The notes beneath the pieces were generated by a model. The model was not told the origin of the DNA and did not search any database. It was given only the letters and a program-made list of their open reading frames with translations. The translations under genes were made by a program, and so were the position numbers. 64,000 bases of DNA. Source: Plantago ovata. Lineage: Eukaryota > Streptophyta > Magnoliopsida > Lamiales > Plantaginaceae. Location of the stretch: the NCBI GenBank assembly GCA_028274465.1, contig CM051458.1:78574085-78638084 (forward strand). Reading direction: 5' to 3'. Of this stretch, positions 56,431-64,000 are shown one piece after another (position 1 is the stretch's first letter; every line of letters begins with the position of its first letter).

Positions 56431-57057
56431 CTTTGCTTGCTCAATTTCTATTCCTCGTTGACGAACTACGAAGCCCAAGAATTTTTCGGATTTTACACCG
56501 AATGCACACTTTAATGGGTTCATTTTTAACTGATATCTTCGTAGCCTTTCAAACACTTTCCTTAGATCGTCAAGATGACCTTTTCGTTCCTTGGATTTCA
56601 CAACCAAATCATCTACGTAGCATTCTACATTCTTATGAAGCATATCATCAAATATTTTCTGCATTGCTCTTTGGTAAGTTGCTCCAGCATTCTTCAGGCC
56701 GAAGGGCATCACTTTGTAACAGTAAATTTCTTTCGGAGTACGGAAAGCCGTCAACTCTTCATCTTTAGGAGACATGCGAATTTGATTGTATCCAGAACAT
56801 CCATCCATGAATGACAATGCTTCATGACCGGTGGTGGCATCGATCATCAGTTCTGGTATTGGCAACGGAAAGTCATCCTTTGGACATGCAATGTTCAGGT
56901 CTCTAAAATCCACGCATACTTGAATTTGGCCATTCTTCTTTTTCACTGGGACTATGCTAGAAATCCATGTAGGATACTAGACTTCGCGAATAAATCCCGC
57001 TTCAATGAGCCTATTTACTTCACCTTCGATTGATGGGATTAGCTGAGGGCGGAAGCG
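56424..57057 (-). pseudogene. Reverse transcriptase of element C, distal part
   Basis: Resumes right of the nested fragment at RFRPQLIPSIEGEVNRLIEA, meets TAG at 56977-56979 (IREV*YPTWISS, probably from CAG), then runs through VPVKKKNGQIQVCVDFRDLN, LSFMDGCSGYNQIRM, FGLKNAGATYQRAMQKIF, a VECYVDDLVVKSK segment (catalytic YVDD) and CAFGVKSEKFLGFVVRQRGI. A frameshift follows before RNase H. Confidence 0.9.
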
Positions 57058-58330
57058 TGATGAATGTGTATTTTACACTTTCATTCGAGTCTTTTTCACC
57101 TATTTGAGCTATCCTCTATGTTAATTTAGCTATATTTTAGTACATTTTATTAGAATAGTGTCACGTTTCCCTTTAGATTTTATTTTACAGGTTTTGGTTG
57201 AAATTCGAGGATTTCCGGGCAATTATATTGAAGTTGACAAGGAATTGGTGTTCCAGAAGCCTACTTGGAGTATCTGAAGGTTTCCGGATAGGATTGGAGT
57301 CTAGGGGTCGAATCTGGAGACTAGAAGGCCACTAGAAGTCAGAAACCGAGTCCGAAAAGGTGAAGAAATCCAAAACCGCGTCGAAAATGTGGAATTCCGC
57401 GAAAAAACCGGGGGGCGAACCGCCGGAGCTCTGGGGCGAACCGCCCCGTGGTTTTTCGGGGCCTATATATAGTTGCTCAGTTTTCTCCGAAAATATATCT
57501 TTCCAGACCTTCTCTCTCACCTCTCTCTATAGTTTTAGGTAGGAACTTCCCGGGGCCTGTCCTGGGAGTTCCGTAGCTTAGGGGATACTTTTTCATAGCA
57601 GTTTGGAGCTCGTAGGATCGCAATCATCCGGAGATTGACACCCTTCGGTAACTTTGTATCTTACAGTTTTATTCTACTTATTTTATTATATTCTTTCAAC
57701 ATGTTTTCTTCTATGATTTCTGTTGATTGCATGCCTATTATGAGCTAAACTTATCGTTGGTGGTAGTATGTGAATTCTTAGCGAAGGGAAGATAATCATG
57801 CTAATGGCTATATCGCGCATTATACTCCGTGTCATTGCTTTATTTCATTGATCAGTTGTAACCAAAATTCTCGTATGTTGTATTAATTATTATGCACAAT
57901 TGGACACTTGTCGACCATCAGACCAACTATCTTCGTAGTGTTGAATAATTACGGAACACATTAGGACAATCGTGATTGACTTGTCAGACCAATTGTCTTC
58001 GTAGTGCTTAATATTTGCAACAGGACACTAGATTGATTCAAAGATCTCTATGCAAGACCGAGGAATTTATGCATGATTATCGACCCGTTATGTTAAGAAG
58101 GACCATACTATCACCAATCTCCATTATCTGCTAGAAACCCCCTATTGCTATCTGTCTGCTGTTTTATATTCTCTTGTTAAATAGATAAAGCTAGTTATAG
58201 TCCTAAGAGAACGACACTCGAGTCATTCTACCGCTACACTACGGTTTTCGTTGTAGTTGTGGATTGCCTTTGGCTAAATTACAAATATTATTTGTTGAAT
58301 CGGAATCCGACAAATTCTCGTTCATCAAAT

Positions 58331-58348
58331 TGGCGCCGTTGCCGGGGA
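58331..58348 (+). other. tRNA-Asp-type primer-binding site
   Basis: TGGCGCCGTTGCCGGGGA, three bases after the LTR end. This is the complement of the plant tRNA-Asp 3' end and is widely used by Athila-type and other gypsy elements. Confidence 0.9.
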
Positions 58349-58496
58349 CTATACTCCTTTTTTCTGTTTAATTTGTTTATATCTACAGCTTTAGATTCCT
58401 AATTCTATTAGTTTTAGTTTTCCGTTTTAATCTCACTCTAATACTGCTTTCCTAGTCTGTTTCTAATCACCTTTCCTAGTCTGTCACAGATTGTGT

Positions 58497-58640
58497 ATGC
58501 CGCATACACGTTCTGCAGGAACACCGCTTGCTGATTCAATAGCTGAGATTGATAGAGTCTACCACCAAAGAAGGCGACTACTTGAAAGGCGCGCACTAGA
58601 GGAAATAGAGGAAACCGATTTCTCTGAATCTCTACACATT
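58497..58640 (+). pseudogene. Start of gag of the nested fragment
   Basis: ATG at 58497 opens MPHTRSAGTPLADSIAEIDR, then HQRRRLLERRALEEIEE, an arginine/glutamate-rich gag N-terminus. After about 48 codons the sequence switches to element C, so the frame beyond 58640 is chimeric. Confidence 0.7.
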
Positions 58641-60647
58641 CTTTTCAAGTTCTACTGGACGAGTTCCACTCTTGACTAAAAGTTGATGGACGGCTACCTT
58701 GGGGTCTAAACCCGGCATTTCTCTGTATGTCCAAGCAAACACATCAATGAATTCTTTCAACAGTACCAAATAATTCTCCTCTTCCTTAGTGTTGAGCAAA
58801 GCGCTTATGTATGTTGGTCGAGGCTCATTTGAATCACCAAGGTTGACTTCCTTCAGTTCATCTACAGTGGCTTTGACACCTTCCTCAAACTCGGGTGGAG
58901 CATCCTCAGCATCTTCTTCTTCAATGATATCATCATCTTTCAAAGTGATGTGATATGATGGTGCTATTTCGTCATTCTCAACCTTATCGTGTGGAATCCT
59001 TGTGTATACTACTGTATGTAACTTTGCCTTCAAGACTTCCTCGCATGACAAAACGACGTCCTCAACTCTCACCATTCGAGATGGGACCGTACTTCGAAGC
59101 CTTTTGGGAAAACTAGAGTCAAGTCTCTTTTCTGCATCTTCCGTTTCTTTGGGTCCTAACCTTTGGTGTATTGTTTTTCCAACCGGGCCGAGCCTTTGGT
59201 GAATTGTCTTTCTAATCGGACCAAGTCTTTGATGCGCTGACTTTCTAACGGGACCAAGCCTGTGGTGTACTGATTTCTTGATTGGTCCAAGTCTATTGAA
59301 GATGGACACACGCGACTGTTCATTGGGATCCTGCGGATGATCACTATCGATGTTAGGAGTTTGTCCTTCACTAATAACATTGGCGCTAGCTTGCTTAAGA
59401 GTGACACGGATTGGCTCGGGTTGTGCAAATCCTAGACCTTCTCGGGTTTGACCTCCTTGTCGTGCGTTCATCTTGGCAGAATTAGATGTCAGGCCCGTGA
59501 GCGGAGTACCCTTCTTAGGATCATATCCAGCATTAATCAGAAGTTTTAGCGCATTCGGGCCAAAATGTTCATTTACAAATCCATGCTCTGCTGATGGCGC
59601 GTGAATGGGGCGAACGAATCCCTTAATTGGAGCTGGGGCCGGAGCAGAGATAGCCATCTTTGTTAAAGGCAGAGTGAGCCCTTCCAATGTCTCATCACGC
59701 GTAGATTCCTTTGAACAACCACCCAAGGTAGGTTGATTCTTCTCGCTTTGCTCTGATACAGAAGTGTTGTTTGGCGAGTCTTCCACATCCTCTAGTTCTT
59801 CGATACGTTTAACATAGTACTTGGCATCGGCAAAGTGTGATTCAGCTTCGGTGAAGGGCTTATCATCGGCCATTACCTTCTTCACTTCTCCATTGTGGCA
59901 ATATTGAAAACATTGGTGTAATGTTGACGGAACCACTCCATTTTCATGTATCCATGGCCTTCCTAGAAGCATGTTATAAGATGTTTTGGCATCTATAACA
60001 TGGAAAAGTGTGGTGGATAACATATCTTCGATCAATAATCCAAGACGTATGATCCCAATTGCCCTTTGTCCCCCTTGGTTGAAGCCTTGAATCATCAAAC
60101 GACTCTTGGAAAGTTCTTCAACTGTGACGCCTATCTCCTTCATCGTACGTATGGGTAAAATGTTAACAGCGGAACCTCCATCAATCAGTATCCTCTTTAC
60201 CTTTTGCTCATTGGCATAACCACTTACGAACAATGGTCGATTGTGAGGCTTAGATCCAAGCAAAAGATCTTCATCAGTGAAGGAGATCGTTGCCATACAC
60301 AGTTCGGTACCATCTTTTGTTGCAACGGTGGGAATGTCTTCACGCTCCACAGAAGCAGTGTTAGCACTTGCAGCCTCTTCTTCTAGTGTTATCTTGCCTT
60401 CTCGCACGAGCCTCATAACCTTCTCTTTGAAGACAAAACAATCTTGTATTGCATGGCTCACCAAGCGATGGTACTTGCAATACTTAGGGTCATCGACACG
60501 ACCTTCCTCTTCAGGTCTTTTCATCTCAGGCAATTCGATTAAATTCCTGTTAAGCAACTCATCAAATAATGCTGGGACATGGGAGTTGAGGAACGGGTAC
60601 TTCTTTCCAGTCATTTCTTTCAAAGTCATCTTCCTCTGTTCTTCCTT
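58641..60647 (-). pseudogene. Protease and proximal RT region of element C
   Basis: Follows gag in the same frame after TAG at 60648-60650. It begins KEEQRKMTLKEMTGKKYPF, has CKYHRLVSHAIQDCFVFKEK (gag C-terminal knuckle-like), and the protease RILIDGGSAVNILPIRTMKE with LLGRPWIHENGVVPSTLHQC. The active-site triplet is DGG rather than DTG or DSG, with catalytic Asp present. A repeat-rich linker follows: five units of about 12 residues, RLGPIKKSVHH / RLGPVRKSAHQ / RLGPIRKTIHQ / RLGPVGKTIHQ / RLGPKET. It then enters the pre-RT region WTYREMPGLDPKVAVHQL and is cut at GTRPVE by the nested fragment. Confidence 0.88.
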
Positions 60648-61832
60648 CTACTGAGTGGTATACGGCACCACGTGAGTTGATTTCTCTGCAGGTTTATCTT
60701 TGATAGTTTTAGGGACTTTGACTTTTGTAACAGCTGTCGCCATTGACCCTTTCTCCTTATATTGAGGCCTTCCTCCTTTCTTGGCATCTGCCTTGTCATG
60801 GAATGTACGTGATCTGTTTATAGGAGGTCCCGAGCTTCCACTTGATGCTATGCTCAATTCCATATCATGTGCTCGAGTGTCTAGTTCTTCAAAAGTCCGC
60901 GGTTGAATGCCTTGAAGAATGTAGCGCAGTCCCCAATGCATTCCTTGTATGCACATCTCAATTGCTGATATTTCGGACAGTCGGTCCTTGCAGTTGAGGC
61001 TTAGATTTCTCCAGCGATTGATGTAATCCGTGACGGGTTCTTCATTCCATTGACGCGAGTTTGTGAGTTCAATCATGCTGACAGTTCTCCTCGTGCTGTA
61101 GAAACGATTAAGGAATTGTCGTTCCAACTCATCCCAACTGTCGATTGATCCTGCCTCCAGGTCCGTGTACCAGTCAAATGTGTTGTTCTTCAGAGAGCGA
61201 ACAAATTGTTTGACGAGGTGGTCACTGTAGGTTCCCGCGTTGTTGCATGTCTCTACAAAGTGCGCAACGTGTTGTCTTGGATTTCCTTTTCCATCAAAGT
61301 GTTGGAACTTGGGTGGCTGATAAGCATACGGCATTTTCAGGTTATCGATCCTTTGCGTGTACGGCTTGGAGTATGCGGATGATGACTTGGAGCTCTCGTC
61401 CAATTTCTCTTTTAAAGTCCCCATGATGAACTCCTTGATTCGATCAGCAGGGATCGTTCCGTCGGAAGAAACCTCGAAGTGTTGAGTTGAAGAACCCTCA
61501 TTCTTCTTCCTTTTGTCCTTGGGAGGGGTCTCGTCATATTCTTCATGTGGCTTTTCTTTGTGACAACTGTCCTCTCCAGTGTCTTGACACATGAGTTTTG
61601 CGATTTTAGCGTCTTGATCCCTACTTTGCTTCACAAGGTATTCTATACCCTTGGTGAGAGCTTGTATTTGTTCCGCCAGGGATGCCAAATCTCCCTGTGA
61701 ATTAGCAGACTTGCTTGCTGATCTATCATCCTTTCCAGATGAGTCTTCTTCGTCGGATTCTGACTCACTCTTATCAATTTCACCGTCAACTTCTTTGTCG
61801 TTCAAGTTTTGACTTTTCTTCTTGGGAGGCAT
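60648..61832 (-). CDS. gag of element C
   Basis: An uninterrupted 394-codon frame from ATG at 61832. The N-terminus is strongly charged (MPPKKKSQNLNDKEVDGEID, then acidic and serine-rich). The retrotransposon gag (capsid) domain spans about 185-300 (PPKFQHFDGKGNPRQHVAHF, VRSLKNNTFDWYTDLEAGSI, WDELERQFLNRFYSTRRTVS, WRNLSLNCKDRLSEISAI). It ends at TAG, in frame with the protease part. A single stop between gag and pro could be an ancestral suppression signal or decay. The elements in this window do not show a consistent stop at this place (element A has none), so decay is the simpler reading. Confidence 0.87.
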   Translation of the reverse strand: MPPKKKSQNLNDKEVDGEIDKSESESDEEDSSGKDDRSASKSANSQGDLASLAEQIQALTKGIEYLVKQSRDQDAKIAKLMCQDTGEDSCHKEKPHEEYDETPPKDKRKKNEGSSTQHFEVSSDGTIPADRIKEFIMGTLKEKLDESSKSSSAYSKPYTQRIDNLKMPYAYQPPKFQHFDGKGNPRQHVAHFVETCNNAGTYSDHLVKQFVRSLKNNTFDWYTDLEAGSIDSWDELERQFLNRFYSTRRTVSMIELTNSRQWNEEPVTDYINRWRNLSLNCKDRLSEISAIEMCIQGMHWGLRYILQGIQPRTFEELDTRAHDMELSIASSGSSGPPINRSRTFHDKADAKKGGRPQYKEKGSMATAVTKVKVPKTIKDKPAEKSTHVVPYTTQ

Positions 61833-61874
61833 GTTGATTTCCTGCGTTGATGACTAGAGATGAGAGGTAGAGAA

Positions 61875-61892
61875 GTCCCACCGGGTGTGCCA
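61875..61892 (-). other. Primer-binding site of element C
   Basis: On the minus strand TGGCACACCCGGTGGGAC, six bases after the 5' LTR end (TTACA). It is distinct from that of element A (TGGCGCCGTCTG...). tRNA not assigned. Confidence 0.7.
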
Positions 61893-61898
61893 CAAATT

Positions 61899-62710
61899 TG
61901 TAACAAATAAAATTGTACAAATGAAATATATTGATCTTGAGTAAGTTTGGGGTTACAATCTCTAGAGAAAATCTCTGATTCTAGTCAACGACTTGGAAAA
62001 TCTACGCGAACTATTGTCTTGAGAGCGTCAGTTCAGGGGCCTTCGCAGCTTTATCTTGAACTTGACCGGTCTTGACTTGAATTCGCTTGGAAACGTTAAT
62101 TCAAGGGCTTCGCGCTTGATCTTGAATTGAACGCCGGGTCATGAGTTTGATCTTCGCGAACGAGCACGTCTTCAAGGGCCGTAGAGACTTGATCCTGAAT
62201 TTAGAACGTACGTTGCTTCGATCTTCGAGCGAGTGCCTCCACAAGCTTTTGCGTTGGAGTTCGATCTTTCGTTACTGCTGCAAGTGTCCTCGCGACTTGT
62301 TCTTGGAGCTGGCTTCGACTTCTTGAAGAACTGGAGCTGTTCTTGCTTGAAAGATGCCTTTGATCTTCTTGGCTTGCTGTGGAATTCTTCACTTCTGTTT
62401 GAGCTCTGGCTTCTGAATTCTGAATTGTGATTTTTTGGTGGAGAATGAGCTCCTTATATAGGTGAGGAAAAAGAGAAGGATCAATTCTGATTGGTCGATA
62501 CAGAATTGATCTTATCTATATTTATTTCTAGCAATTAATTAATAACTGCATCAACTTTATGACATGACATCATTTGATTGGCCATAAATAGGCATTTAAA
62601 ATCAATTAAAAAAACCTATAATAATTGGAATTAAATTTAACAAACTCCAATTAAATACATAATTTTATTTTTAAATTGATTTTATTAGACATAAAATTTA
62701 AATGTCTACC
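61899..62710 (-). repeat. 5' LTR of element C
   Basis: 812 bp, TGTAACAAAT at the inner edge. The outer terminal base is C instead of the expected A (tctacc against tctaca in the 3' LTR), just before the duplication CATAA at 62711-62715. It gives the uninterrupted sequence (taaattgattttattagac) that proves the MULE insertion site in the other LTR. Confidence 0.94.
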
Positions 62711-62715
62711 CATAA

Positions 62716-64000
62716 CATCTGGGATTGATGATTAACAAGGTATATAACCTTGGATGCAATAACGAGGCTAAATGATCCTGTTAGCTAGCCATTTCCCTGG
62801 AGAAACAATGAGTTGCGCCCCACCGTCTGACTCGGTCTTGTTTAATGTATTTTGGAATCTAGCTGCGTATCGATCTATTTTATGATTGTAATATTACCCG
62901 GGAGGAACAATGACTTGTAAATAGTATATATATTACCTAAGTATTCTTTACGATTTCCTATTTACTGAATTATATCAGGAAGTATTATAAGTTCACTGTC
63001 ACGTAAATTTATGTGTGGAATTTGAAGCAATAAAACAAAAATGAGACAGAACTTGAGAGTGAAATTTGAAGCAATAAAACAAAAATGAGAAAAATTGAGA
63101 GTGATTGTGCTGAATAGAAGACATCAAATTGGATTGAATTTTCAAAACAGAGTACTCTGTTACAGAATGCATGATGCAACACGTTTAGGGCATATTTTCC
63201 AGGAGCATAGACTTGACCATATCTCACCTACAAGGTAAAAACTGTAGCTACTTCTGAGTTAGTTGTACCCTAACTGACTTATTGACAGCTGCTCTATTCG
63301 TCTGGAAAATTTATTACAACTGAAATTAGTACGTATAACAGATAGAAAAAGGAGTAATTATATATATTGAAAAATACAGGTTTAGACAACAAGTATTATT
63401 GATAAAATTGATTATAAGGGCTCACTATGAAGGACTTTCTCATAAACGATCCTCTTGTGTTATCAATTACATTTTAGTCCAAACTCAATTACATTTTAGT
63501 CCATTTGAGTTGACCAACACTTTAAACACCTTCCAACCAAACATGACTTAATAAAAATAAATATTTTCAATCAAAAAATTAATTTAAAGATTTAAAATAT
63601 CTAAATAGAATTATAAAATAAAATAAAAATTAAATATTTAACAAGATCCATCCATCTTCTTTTTCGCTAAAGCGTCGGTACTGGAAAATTTCGGTATCGG
63701 AGCTCCGGTGCCGGTAACGGTGGAGCAATGGTGGAGCTGCTGCTCCATCAATCTGATGGTGGAGCAAGCTGCTTGCTGCACCGTTAATGGTGGTGGAGCA
63801 GTCCACCGTTTTCGGGCTGGAGCTCCGGTACCGGAAAAAATTACGGTACCGAAGCTTTGGGGATGATGAAGATAATTTTTTTTATTATTTTAGTTAAGTT
63901 TTTTTCTTTAAAATTTATTTTATTATTTTAGTATTTTACTTAGTTTTTCTTTTAATTCTTTATCTTTTTTATTTGAAAACACTAAGGTTTGTTTGGTTTC
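62716..64000. other. Intergenic DNA right of element C
   Basis: No gene seen. It contains a direct repeat of about 43 bp (gaagcaataaaacaaaaatgaga twice at 63020-63095) with one deletion, a GC-rich foldback at 63672-63854, and otherwise AT-rich sequence with T/A runs to the window edge. Confidence 0.5.
63672..63854. repeat. GC-rich inverted repeat (foldback)
   Basis: The left arm 63672-63712 contains cggtactggaaaatttcgg and ggagctccggtgcc. The right arm 63817-63854 contains ggagctccggtaccgg and attacggtaccgaagc. Each is nearly the reverse complement of the other, with ggagctcc self-complementary. The loop is full of ggtggagca/tgctcca repeats. It stands out sharply from the AT-rich flanks. Confidence 0.7.

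Larger units (their letters stand above)
57058..58640 (+). mobile_element. Fragment of another LTR retrotransposon (LTR, primer site, gag start) nested in element C
   Basis: Between two adjacent RT codons of element C lies a block starting TGATGAATGTGTATTTTACA, with TG...CA borders for a 1,270-bp LTR (57058-58327). It is followed by the primer site (58331-58348), a leader and the first codons of gag, and then directly by element C sequence. There is no second LTR, no rest of gag or pol, and no matching duplication on the right (left flank ggaagcg, right flank cttttcaag). It is therefore a 3'-truncated insertion or the remnant of a deletion that ended exactly at the insertion edge. The tRNA-Asp-type primer site suggests an Athila-like or related gypsy family. 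Confidence 0.82.
42732..62710 (-). mobile_element. Element C: Tat-lineage Ty3/gypsy element carrying two nested insertions
   Basis: LTRs at 61899-62710 (5') and 42732-49061 (3', interrupted by the MULE) are flanked by the perfect 5-bp duplication CATAA (42727-42731 and 62711-62715). On the minus strand: gag, protease, RT, two RNase H domains, integrase; then an oppositely oriented plant-mobile-domain gene, a 37-bp tandem array and a purine stretch gaaagggcatt before the 3' LTR. Without the MULE and the 57058-58640 fragment it would be about 12.9 kb. Pol is broken by three TAG codons and one frameshift. It is a different family from A and B, with a distinct LTR, primer site and antisense gene. 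Confidence 0.93.

Noticed and set aside
60648-60650. Programmed stop-codon readthrough between gag and pro in element C
   Set aside because: Possible, but element A has no stop at this place and element C has other random stops, so decay is simpler. It would need family-wide conservation to revive.
1-64000. Endogenous pararetrovirus or other integrated virus
   Set aside because: All reverse transcriptases have LTR-retrotransposon order with integrase; no movement or coat protein motifs were seen.

Overview
The window is nuclear DNA of a flowering plant, most likely a eudicot. It is AT-rich, has intron-bearing genes with GT-AG splice sites, and is packed with nested plant transposable elements. 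The species cannot be named from the sequence. There is no sign of organellar, bacterial or viral DNA and no CRISPR array or rRNA gene.

Layout, left to right: (1) 1-8929, a Tat-lineage Ty3/gypsy retrotransposon on the minus strand (element A), whose 3' LTR lies outside the window. (2) 8930-11303, AT-rich intergenic DNA with a LINE-type RNase H relic. (3) 11304-15235, a complete two-gene PIF/Harbinger DNA transposon with TTA target duplications. (4) 15595-18218, a multi-exon gene for a VIT/CCC1-type membrane protein resembling plant 'membrane protein of ER body-like' proteins (copy 1). (5) 18411-33640, a decayed Ty1/copia element split by a younger Tat-type gypsy element (B, 22262-32608). (6) 33641-37304, intergenic DNA with a cluster of very short TRIM-like LTR units. 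(7) 37410-39771, the second, apparently intact copy of the VIT-like gene. (8) 41336-42169, the last two exons of a TRAPPC1/Bet5-like gene. (9) 42732-62710, a third Tat-type gypsy element (C, minus strand) with a perfect 5-bp target duplication. Its 3' LTR was hit by a 5.5-kb Mutator-like element (MULE, 43518-49026), and its pol by a fragment of a different LTR element (57058-58640). (10) 62716-64000, non-coding DNA with a GC-rich foldback.

The host story is a local tandem duplication of the VIT-like gene and its upstream region, later pushed apart by retrotransposon insertions. All three Tat elements have the same plan: gag-pol with two RNase H domains, then a gene in the opposite orientation between integrase and 3' LTR, then a short-period tandem array. 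The antisense gene is a spliced gypsy-type 'transposase' family gene in B (with a matching tail in A) and a spliced plant-mobile-domain gene in C. Nearly all retrotransposon genes carry stops or frameshifts.

The exception is the MULE. Its six-exon transposase reads through without a stop (1,109 residues by my splice model). It faces a second, convergent gene for a GRF-zinc-finger-like protein with a C-terminal membrane segment. It has a perfect 9-bp target duplication, so it looks like the youngest and most plausibly autonomous element here.
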